NCBI RefSeq assembly: GCF_965638725.1
Contig: NC_134961.1
Span: forward strand, 186,001-250,000
Length of the DNA: 64,000 nucleotides
Direction of reading: 5' to 3'
Origin: Aptenodytes patagonicus
Lineage: Eukaryota; Chordata; Aves; Sphenisciformes; Spheniscidae
The translations under genes were made by a program, and so were the position numbers. Under the pieces are notes generated by a model, which was given only the letters and a program-made list of their open reading frames with translations, was not told the origin of the DNA and made no database searches. Positions 36,401 through 64,000 of the stretch are shown here, one piece after another. How positions within the stretch are numbered: the stretch's first letter is position 1; every line of letters begins with the position of its first letter.

Positions 36401-38544
36401 GCTCAGAATCTCACAGTTGTTCCTGGTGGGTGAGGCAGCATCCCGATGCGAAGGATGTTTCTTTGTGCATGGATGAAAAGCAGAATTAGGACATGGAACA
36501 TGTTCTTAAAAATCTAAAATGACCTTTGAGCTCTAAATCACTGTAGCACAGAGAAGCAGCTTTTGGCTGCCAGATTAGCATCAATCCCCTTCGTTAGAGA
36601 AGGGAGTGCCTGGGAACAGATTGCTGACAGCTGTTGGAAGTAAGTCTGTTGACTTCACCGAGCTGTACTGAGGGCAGCGGGGGCTCTGAGCAGGTTCAGG
36701 GCAAGAGGCACACCTCACAAAAGCCAGAAATCAGGTCCTCAGTTGATAGGCTCAGATGGGAGCCCAGGAGGGTAATTTAGTGTGGGATTTATACAAAATA
36801 TGAGAGGGATTCTATTTTTGGAAATCGCAGGTCCTTAGGGATATGTCAGTGCCTACAAAAAAAGCCTTTGCCAGGAGGGAGCATGGCTCCAGATGTTTGA
36901 GGCTGGAGAGGGAGAGGGGATTCTTGTGGAGCGGCATCACCGAGCACGAAGATGCTGGCGGGGAGGAATGCTGTGGGCGGCCCCAGCACAAGGGGTGCTG
37001 TGTGGGGCAGCACACAGACTGCTTTACTAGGCTCTCTCCTCACCCACTCAAGGTCATGAGAAGACCTTCCTTGCTGTCCAGTGGAAAGTATCAAGGAACT
37101 GTTTATGTCCCACTTAGGCTGGAGATCCTCATCACAGGGGAACGTCTGTGCTCAGAGCTGCATCTTTGCTTCACTGTCACCAAAATCAGGGAGGGCAGCT
37201 GATCACAACAGCTGTGGGGAGCTGGAGTTTCCTAAGGCTCCTGACAGGGTGGCAAATCACATTTGAGAAGAGAATCTGTCAGTTTTCTTCACTTCTTGTC
37301 ACAGAAAGGTCTCTGATGGAGGGATGCTCCCGGGGCCGTGCATCCCACAGCCAGAGACGGTGCAGCCCCGTCCTGCCCCAGGTCCCTGTCTTGCGAGAGC
37401 TTCCCTGGCACAAGGGTTCGGACTGCTCTCCCTTGTAGCTATGCCGTTACCCAAAGCCATGGTCATCCCACCTGCTGTTACACCTCCAAGAGGGTGTTTG
37501 AATTGGTAACACCTGCAGCCAGGGCTCCCTCAGCAGCAGCACAGACAGCAGCTGCTCCCGGTGCCTGCAGCTCCTTCCCAGGTTTCTTTGTCCAGCCTAA
37601 CTCTGCAAGCTGCCTCTTTCTGCCAGTGGCATCTGGACTCATTCCTCCTCCGTTAGCTGGAGTTCTTATAATCAGAGTTTATTATAAATCCACTGGGTTT
37701 GGGAGCAGCTTTGGATAGCTATGCCAAAACTGAACCATATGTGTATTTATTCCTGAACATTGTGCTGACATAAGAAAAACCTCTTGCCCTCTGGTGAGCC
37801 TTGGAGCAGCAGCTAGACTTAGTAACATCAAGAAGTGGGGTTGGGGAAGAGCAAGTCAGCACTGATGCATAAAGGACACATAGCTGTGGGACACTGGACA
37901 TTCAGAAGAGGGAAGGGAGCGCACTGACCACGGGTTAGCGGCTCACTCCAGAGGCTTTGGCATTTGAAGCGAAGCAGCCCGAGAGGAGGACAGACCCTGT
38001 GGTTGGGCGCAGCAGGCAATCCCCTGCTCCATCAGGCTAAGCTGAGCCACAGGCTCAGAGCTGAAGTGCTCCTGCTGGTGGTGGGGCTGAAAGCTGAGAC
38101 GTTCTTGATGAACAGCCCTGTACTAACATGTGGTTCTTGTTCTGCACAGGGGAAGGGGCTGCAGTATTACTTCGCTCTTTGGAACCTCTTCAGGGTTTAG
38201 ATGCGATGAGAGAGCTGCGCAGCGCTTCAAGGAAAGGACCCACAAAGCTGCTGAAGGACTGGCAGCTGTGTAATGGACCCTCCAAGCTCTGCCAAGCATT
38301 TGGGATTGATAAAGCTTTTGACCAAAGGGACTTGACTCAAGATGCAGCCATCTGGATGGTGCCTGGACATGACCTACCAGGGGAGCAGGACGTGGTAGCC
38401 ACAACAAGGATTGGTGTTGGCAACAGGGGAGAGTGGGCACAGAAACCTCTCAGGTTTTATTTACGAGGAAACAAATTTGTGAGTGTTGTAGACAAGAAAA
38501 CGGAGAGAGAGATGGCAGCAATGGGACACTTCTCTTGCAGCTGA
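27273..38544 (+). CDS. MPG: MPG: alkyladenine (3-methyladenine) DNA glycosylase, complete coding region in three exons
   Basis: This monofunctional base-excision-repair glycosylase removes 3-methyladenine, 7-methylguanine, hypoxanthine and ethenoadenine in the nucleus. The coding sequence is join(27273-27494, 30993-31197, 38150-38544), 273 codons. Human MPG is 298 residues, the difference being a shorter N-terminus here. Residues 2-6 (PRKRK) resemble a nuclear localisation signal. The catalytic domain runs from about residue 50 to 262. Residues matching known human ones at a constant offset of 31 are E94 (general base, human E125), Y96 (Y127), H105 (H136), Y131 (the intercalating Y162), N138 (N169) and R151 (R182). 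The start is the first ATG after an acceptor, in frame throughout. All introns are GT-AG. Upstream is a CpG island, and NPRL3 converges from the right. No defect is seen. Confidence 0.97.
27640..27761 (+). repeat. 61-bp tandem duplication
   Basis: Two head-to-tail copies of a 61-base unit beginning CAGTGGARTTTAAAGACTAG lie at 27640-27700 and 27701-27761, differing at three bases. A further CAG restarts the unit. It lies in MPG intron 2, well away from splice sites. Confidence 0.95.
28050..28480 (-). repeat. Old CR1-type LINE fragment (reverse orientation)
   Basis: Several segments follow the order of an old amniote CR1 consensus read in reverse: a GAACAGCACAGG-like phrase (GCAAGGCAGCACAGGCCC), TGGAGACATTTAGGACTCCAC, then CTTCACTCTGAAAAATG. 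These are followed by GAAAGGACCTTCTCCCTTAT, CCCATTGCAG and GAAAGCCTTTGGAAATC. Divergence is high. The limits are approximate and the element may extend to about 28560. Open frames at 28046-28570 are repeat remnants. Confidence 0.6.
30993..31197 (+). CDS. MPG: MPG coding exon 2 (residues 75-142, plus first base of codon 143)
   Basis: The exon is bounded by CTCTCTTTCAG and GTAAGC and ends in phase 1. It carries the catalytic core motif VETEAYLGGEDEASHS (E94, Y96, H105) and GTLYVYQIYGIYFCVNVSS, with the intercalating Tyr131 and Asn138. This is the most conserved part of the family and clinches identification. Confidence 0.97.
31198..38149 (+). other. MPG: MPG intron 3
   Basis: A 7-kb intron from GTAAGC at 31198 to TCTGCACAG ending at 38149. 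It contains an A-run (about 32979-32998), a C-run (about 31807-31817), and an old CR1 fragment (about 33425-33660). The longest open frame in the window (32565-33380, - strand, 271 codons) lies here, but it has no family signature and crosses the A-run. GC-richer patches at 36000-37600 are not exons by any evidence I can see. Confidence 0.8.
33425..33660 (-). repeat. Old CR1-type LINE fragment (reverse orientation)
   Basis: The + strand follows an old CR1 consensus in reverse: TTCCAAGCTGAAGGTTTCTA, GTCTACTTAGTTATTCCTTC, then ACTTTGATCATCCTGGTTGC. It continues CTGTTCCAGTTTTGTTGTAT and a following AGCAGAACAAGTCTAGACA segment. It is diverged, so old. Boundaries are approximate. Confidence 0.65.
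38150..38544 (+). CDS. MPG: MPG terminal coding exon (residues 143-273 and stop)
   Basis: The acceptor TCTGCACAG is followed by GGGAAGGGGCT; the split codon 143 is Gly. The exon contains the DNA-binding Arg151 in AAVLLRSLEP, the SGPSKLCQA-type segment (here NGPSKLCQAFGIDKAFDQRD), VGVGNRGEWAQKPLRFYLRG, and a C-terminal VVDKKTEREMAAMGHFSCS tail. It ends in TGA. Length and landmarks match the last exon of mammalian MPG closely. Confidence 0.97.
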
Positions 38545-38656
38545 CAAGTCTTGCAAGTGTGCCACCGGCCAGGACTTGAGCTGTGCTCTGTATGACAGCT
38601 TCAAGCTATGTCATGGCAGCAGCTAGGGCAGACAGAGTGGCTTGGAGGTTTTTAAC

Positions 38657-38662
38657 AATAAA
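38657..38662 (+). terminator. MPG: MPG polyadenylation signal AATAAA
   Basis: This canonical hexamer lies 113 bases after the stop codon. It is followed about 35 bases on by a T/GT-rich element (GTTTTATTTGTGGGG, 38696-38710), the expected downstream element. It gives a short 3' UTR. Confidence 0.85.
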
Positions 38663-38697
38663 TGTACTTTATCATAATGAATGGGGCAAGGTGGAGT

Positions 38698-38703
38698 TTT
38701 ATT
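38698..38703 (-). terminator. Possible NPRL3-strand polyadenylation signal
   Basis: TTTATT on + is AATAAA on -, within the GT-rich element that follows MPG. It is the only canonical - strand hexamer I noticed between here and the NPRL3 stop at 41202. If used, the NPRL3 3' UTR would be about 2.5 kb and the two genes would meet at their 3' ends. It may equally be incidental to the MPG downstream element. Confidence 0.3.
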
Positions 38704-38929
38704 TGTGGGGCAGACTGGCGTGGGTCTCCCAGCCAGAACTGAGGTTGGTTTTGGACGATGAAGGCCACTGTCTCCCTTGCCAGTGGATCCAGGCTTAATT
38801 AAGGTGGGTGAGTGGTGAAGGTTCACAGCTCTGACCTGCTGTGCTGCTCCCATTGCTGCTGGCCCCCAGTAGAGGCCATCGCTTGGTTGCCGCAGGGGAA
38901 TAGTCAAAAGACTGGATGGCAGCAGGGCT

Positions 38930-39275
38930 GACTGAAAGGATGAGAGCTGGGAGAAGAGGAGGTAAAGGACGGATCTCACTGTTGTCTACAACTACCTAGT
39001 GGGAGGGTGTAGAGAAGACAGAGCCAGGCTTTTGTCAGACAGGATGAGAGGCAATGGGCACAAGCTGGAAAACAGGAAATTCTCAGTAGCTGTATGGAAA
39101 AAATTTTTACCACGAGGGTGGTCAAACACTGGCACAGGGGCCCAGAGAGGCTGTGGGACATTCAAACCTCCACTGGACAAGCTCCTGAGTGACCTGACCT
39201 AACACATTTTCTTTGAGCAGAGGTTTTGACAAAAGACCTCCAGAGACCCCTTCCAACCTATACCAGTCTATAACA
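38930..39275 (+). repeat. CR1 LINE fragment (forward), 3' end
   Basis: The order is that of the CR1 3' region in forward orientation: GAGAGCTGGGAGAAGAGGAG, GGATCTCACTGTTGTCTACA, ACTACCTAGTGGGAGG, then a GGTGGTCAAACACTGGCACA segment. It continues CCCAGAGAGGCTGTGGGACA, CACTGGACAAGCTCCTGAGT, and closes CCTCCAGAGACCCCTTCCAA. It is 5'-truncated as usual for CR1. It lies between the convergent genes. Confidence 0.93.
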
Positions 39276-41201
39276 TCCAGCTTAGAGAACAAGAATTTTT
39301 TTGTTTGTTTTCCCAGCTGCTTTTCGGACCAGTTCAGAACTTACCAGGGTGTGAACCCCAACACAGAGAAAGCACTGACGCTGAGCTTTCTGTGATGCTG
39401 CAGCCTGCCATGAGGTACAGGGGGAAAAACCCCATAGGATTTAGGGCAGAACCCGCAGAACTGCAGCCACGCTGGCAGTTTGAAGGGTGACAGGGACACA
39501 CACCCCCACCCCCCTCCCCTCACCTTAGGATTCATATGCAAGAAAAAAGCTCAAGTTCTTCAAAACCCTCGTCCCCATCACATGAAAAAAATCTTGTTTG
39601 GCCCCTTGTTATGCTGATCTCAGTAGCTCACCTTGAGATGCAGTTGATGAGGGCTGGTTGGGACTGGGGCCCTTCAGCAATGTTGATCTGATTTTTAGGT
39701 CGGATATTGCTTTTGCTCTTCTACAACATCCCTGCTTGCGGCTGCAGGGGAAGACTCACTGAAGGGACCGTGAGTAAGTAGGTGTCATCGGGTATCTGGT
39801 GCACTGTGGACACTGGGCTCTCCCGGCGTGACTGTGCCTTGCTGGTGGTAGGTAAGTTATATAAAGCTCACAGTTTCACCCAATTTGTGTGTGGGCAAGT
39901 GAAGCTGCTCTGTGAGAGCCTGCAACTCTGGGAAAAACTCCAGCTTGTGTGTGTGGCATAAGGGACGGTCTTAAGGAGGAGCCTGACAGTCTTTTAACAA
40001 CATACACCCCTGGAATCCACCGCCATGGAGGTAAAGGTCTCCCCCCGCCCCGCTTCCCTGGGTATGCAGCACAGAGCAGTGAGCAGCTGTGGGGAACAGT
40101 GGCCTCACGCAGGCTGGGGGTGAGCTGGCATAAGCTCCTGCCGACCCCAGAAACAGGGCTGTCGCCTCTTGTTCTAGCCCCGGCACGGCTGGAGGAGCAG
40201 TCCTGAACCAGATCAGGAAACGCAGCCATGTAAAGACCTGTATCTTGTTTTTCAGCTGGATAGCTTTAACCCAGTCTGGTTCCCTGCAGCCACAGCCACG
40301 CTTGCAGGGAGGGGAATGGAAGAACAAAACAAGCCCTGGGGGACAAGTCTGAGTGCCCTTAGCACCAGCCTCTGGCTGTGGGGAACTAGTATGTCCATGC
40401 ACTAGCAGCTTGGCCAGCTAATTTCAGTCCTGCTCAACAACCAAGCTCCCCACCCCCAGTCAAAAACTGGAAACCCTGAAAACCCACAAACAGGGCTGCT
40501 TGGTGACAGCCGTGCTCCAATGGACACTTAGTAATAAGGATACTGGGGAAACAATAAGCTGTAACAGCGAGCGAGTCATTCTTACTCATGAAACTGTTTA
40601 CTTGTGATACTTTGCCTTTCTACCTATGTCCTCACTGCTGCCAGATAATGATGATCAAACAGAATTCCTCGGGGCCCAGGGACATTTCCCTAAAAGCCAG
40701 GCCAACTCCACTCTGCCCTTGAGCAGAGCCCATGCGCGCTCTGCCGTAGGGACAGGCTGCTCACAAACGGTGCTCGCGGCTGAATGACCCAGCAGTCATG
40801 TTGGAGAGCGGAGAAAGCAGTTCTGGTGCACCAGCGTCCACCCAAAGGTGACTGTCAGTAACACTGCAGTGGAAATCTTCTTGGCCCACTCTCGGAAGCC
40901 CTGGGGAGAAAGCAGGGTCAGGGAAGGGCTGTGCGCTGGCAGTTCCCGTGCTGTGAACATGGTGCGGCAGGAATCCAGGCTGAGCAAGCGCACGCTGTCC
41001 TGCAGCAGGCCCCAGAGCCCTCGCACAGACTGTCCTCGGCTGTCACCACAGGAAGCAGATGGGAAATTGAGGCACGGAGGGGGAGAAACTGCTCTATGTC
41101 ACATGGCAAGAAGGAATTGAAATGGCCTCCTTTAGTTTTTAGACATCTTGTAGACTATCAGTATGGAGAGTGTAGCAGGTTCCCTTCCTTTGCCAGTAGG
41201 G
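39276..41201 (-). other. MPG/NPRL3 intergenic interval or NPRL3 3' UTR
   Basis: No secure gene. It probably includes the NPRL3 3' untranslated region, whose end I cannot fix. An exon-like open segment on the - strand at 40796-40900 is listed separately. GC content is moderate and no repeat was recognised in 39276-40790. Confidence 0.5.
40796..40900 (-). other. Candidate terminal exon of an unrecognised tail-anchored-like protein
   Basis: On the - strand a strong acceptor (CTTTCTCCCCAG at the upper edge) is followed by 34 codons and a TGA. The peptide begins GFREWAKK and continues with a hydrophobic stretch (ISTAVLLTVTFGWTLV) and a short polar tail. This is the layout of a C-terminal membrane anchor preceded by basic residues. 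The frame needs a preceding exon ending in phase 0; the NPRL3 exon at 46695 ends in phase 2, so it is not an in-frame NPRL3 alternative end. No partner exon was found, and the frame also stays open upstream of the acceptor. It may simply be chance within the NPRL3 3' UTR. Confidence 0.2.
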
Positions 41202-61103
<19,902 letters not shown>

Positions 61104-64000
61104 CTAAAATAGGAAGAAAATAAATACATACAGCATTTACCACGTATAACAAATGAAAATAGTGGTCCAGACTCACCCCTGCACAGGAATTACATCAGGA
61201 AAAGAAAAGACTGAATGTATCCTGTCTATCCCCAGGCTGGCTGAGGACCAGCTGATTCCTAGCTGCAAGGGCTTCCTTAACTTGTACTTACAGAGCATTA
61301 GCCCCTATGAGGCTTTGGGGGGATTTGAAAGACTTCACCCCACTGATCTTCTGCTCCCTCTTCTCTTAACATTGCAGCAGTATCTCAAGTTAAAGGAGTT
61401 TCCTGAAGATCTACTGCAGGGCACTGGAAAATTCCCTAGACCAGAGCTGCAAAGGGCAAAGATGAATTGGGCACAATGTTTTCACCTCCAATTTCCATCT
61501 TCCTCTCCAAGGAAAAAGAAAAGGAGATGTCTGTACTGGGCAAGGGGTGTGGCAAGCAGCACCCTTCCACAATAACGGACTCTTCCAGTTCTGCTTAGCT
61601 TGTTTGTTTCCTACTAACCTGCTCCTGCTTGTCACATGAAATCACAAACGTGCTCATTAAATGGTTTCTTCATTCTAGGAAACTGCAGGGACTAAGCTAA
61701 GCCTTTAAGCTGACTTCAGACAACAGGACTGGAGTGGAAATGATGGACATCTCAGGAATGGCAATAAAGTCTGACCTGGTGTTCAGCCTGAAAGCAACTA
61801 TAAGCCTCTTTTACTGAAAAAGAACAACCAGAAAGCTGGGAGATTAGAGCAATGAACGTCATACAGGTAGTTTACAGAAGTCTGTAAATCTAGACAACAG
61901 ATGAAATATACCCAAGTAGGTAACTATATTTACTTAAAAACGGGTAGAGATACCATAAGGGTAACATACCATAAGGAGCTAAGCTAGCACCACCTTGCAA
62001 ACCTCCACAACGCTGCCCAGCCCGCAGGCAGGAAACGCTGGCCCGGGAACAGCTCTGCTAGAGGCAGTGGGACCCAGCAGGGAGGAAGAGGCAAAGCCCA
62101 CCACATCTTTTCATCTTTGAGTTAGGAACACATATAACTTGCAAATCAATCTTAAGCAACAGCTAATCTTGTCTACACTGGAAAGCTGAATTTCTCAGTA
62201 TGTCCTTTGATTTTAAACTTTGTTCCAAAAGAAGTATTTTTGGCCTAAAATAAAATTTCAAAGTTTGCACTCTGAAAATTCCACTCTAAATTTTAAATTC
62301 AAGTGTGTTGAGACTCACAATATGACTTTTGTGTCGATAACACCCAGAAATTTCCCCTCTACACAAAACAGATTTAAAAACATGCCAGGAACAGGCCGGG
62401 AACAAATACATGTCTTGGAAACTCTTTATGTGGTGATTTAAACATTTATACCTAGCATTCAATTGTTGGCCACAAACTAACAGGCTCTTTTTCAAATTCA
62501 TCTGGTTGTATACAGGGTTTAGAGAGACCTGAAAATTCAGCTTTAAAACAAAAACCTTGGGTAGCTTTGGCTGCCGGTATAACTATTCACCAAACCACAA
62601 CAGAGTGGTGAGAGAGCAAACACGATCCCGTCCTGCCTTGTGCATGATCAGACTCATTAGGGGAAACCTCACTGCAGACAATGCTTTTTAAAAGCAAAGG
62701 CCACAGTTTTGTTCTCAAATCTTGCACTGACCTCCGAAAAATACTGATTTTTCAAGTTGCAAATAGAGCCGATACTATGTGTTTTCCTTTTTTTAAAAAG
62801 GAACTGAAAGGATGAATCCACCGTCTCTCTGGCGCTGCCATCTTGCATCTGATCAGAGGCTCCAAACCCTGAAGGAACATGCAAAGCACAGCAAACACCT
62901 CCGTTTTTCTTGCATTAAATGCTGCAACTCCAGTAACACTGCTTATCCCACCAGACCTACACCAACATCCAGATAAAGCCGGATTCTCTCAAAATACATC
63001 AAGGTAAAGGGCACCCTGAAGCAGTAGTCATCCACACTATCTACCGGGCCAAATACTCACAAGAGAAAACATGACAATAAATGAACGGGACAAGCGAGTT
63101 AAGAGACTACCTGAAAGCTATCGGGGTTGTTAAAACAGGTTACCAAAAAGAAGCAGAGATACATGAAAACATGAAATACTGGCAGGGATATTTTCCCTGC
63201 ATAGTTTAACATTCAGGAAACAGAAAAAAATACAGTTGGTTCCTTTCATTCTTTGGTCCAAGTGCACCACAGCAGAAGCTTTAATTACATAATTACACTC
63301 TCCACAGCATAATTTTGCTACAGTGCACTATACAACAACAGCCTAGAACTAAAGACAACAAGAAAACCAGATTTTCAGTTCTGATCTGGATCTTAATTTC
63401 ATTCTTCTACGTTTGCATTCAACTGTACAATTTCAAGCCTTCATTATAGCTTTATGTACATGATTTCTCCTTCATCTGCCTCTCCTTGGACCGAAAATAA
63501 TTTAAGCCTCTTATAATTTGACAAGAATAAACTACATCCTCCAGCAGCAATGTATGCAACTGCCCTTAGCCAGCCAACAGTTAAATAATTTCACCAATAT
63601 ATACACAAAGATTCATGCAACATGAAATATAGTCAAGTCACAGAAAGCGAAGTTCGGATCCGTATTTGCCTTCATTTTTACAGATTCCCCATGAAGTCAT
63701 CTATTTAGCAAGCTTCTTACTGTGAGCCTCACAAATCTCCATGAGCTGGCCCCAAGCTCCTTGGCTGGGGACCGGCAGACCCAGAAGCCACCTTCTTTTC
63801 GGGGCAGAAGCAAAATGGCAAAAACCAGCAACAGAAGAGAATACCAAGAAAATGAGTTTTCAAAGTCGCATTAGGGAGTCACCTAGCTCCAATTCTACTT
63901 TATTCTTCTTAACCAACTAAAATCATGGAGCAAACAGTCCAGGAAGGCACAGGACTGTGGGAAGGTGAGAACACTGCATCGGCTCCATTGCACGCCATGA
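61104..64000 (-). other. NPRL3: NPRL3 intron (partial, continues off the right edge)
   Basis: At least 2.9 kb of intron. No exon, CR1 copy or convincing GATA/NF-E2 cluster was recognised. The 140-codon + strand open frame at 61153-61575 has no family signature. The rest of NPRL3, its promoter and, by synteny, the alpha-globin cluster lie beyond 64000. Confidence 0.8.

Noticed and set aside
61153..61575. 140-codon open frame on + in the rightmost NPRL3 intron
   Set aside because: No recognisable domain; antisense within an intron; ends in low-complexity sequence.
61104..64000. Homologue of the mammalian alpha-globin major enhancer (HS-40 class)
   Set aside because: In mammals it lies in intron 5 of NPRL3. 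The exon at 60966-61103 appears to be further downstream than that, so the enhancer should lie right of 64000. No dense GATA/NF-E2/CACC cluster is visible here.

Overview
This window looks like nuclear DNA of a bird. It has intron-split vertebrate genes, one strong CpG-island promoter, and low repeat density. Nearly all the recognisable interspersed repeats are CR1 LINE fragments. A turtle or crocodile cannot be excluded, and the species is not determined from the sequence. The two genes identified with confidence are MPG (alkyladenine / N-methylpurine DNA glycosylase, + strand) and NPRL3 (GATOR1 subunit, - strand). They lie tail to tail, the arrangement found next to the alpha-globin cluster in vertebrates (RHBDF1 - MPG - NPRL3 - alpha-globins).

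Layout. 1-19.6 kb: no coding exon recognised. Mammalian synteny would place RHBDF1 to the left, but none of its coding exons is seen here. The stretch holds two younger CR1 fragments, one older CR1 fragment, a short CA/TA microsatellite and scattered AP-1/NF-E2-like sites. 19.64-20.19 kb: a GC-rich CpG island, the likely MPG promoter, with a splice donor at 19880 ending a non-coding exon 1. It also holds a (GCCGG)n G-quadruplex tract and a perfect 56-bp palindrome. 20.2-38.7 kb: MPG, with coding exons at 27273-27494, 30993-31197 and 38150-38544. They join in frame to 273 residues with all main active-site residues present, and a poly(A) signal lies at 38657. Introns hold old CR1 pieces and a 61-bp tandem duplication. 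38.7-41.2 kb: the MPG/NPRL3 convergent interval, with a CR1 fragment and one unexplained exon-like segment. 41.2-64 kb: the last seven coding exons of NPRL3 (359 codons), joining in frame. The 5' half of the gene continues beyond the right edge.

The two genes have unrelated biochemistry: MPG starts base excision repair of alkylated or deaminated purines, and NPRL3 restrains mTORC1. Their shared neighbourhood matters because the erythroid enhancers of the alpha-globin genes lie in NPRL3 introns in mammals and birds. I looked for such elements and report a composite AP-1/NF-E2 plus GATA 12-mer that occurs twice, once inside an NPRL3 intron. The classic major enhancer, in intron 5 in mammals, is probably just off the right edge.

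I found no prokaryote-type system, no CRISPR, no intact transposon, no RNA gene and no provirus. Almost all open frames in this window are chance frames in non-coding DNA.
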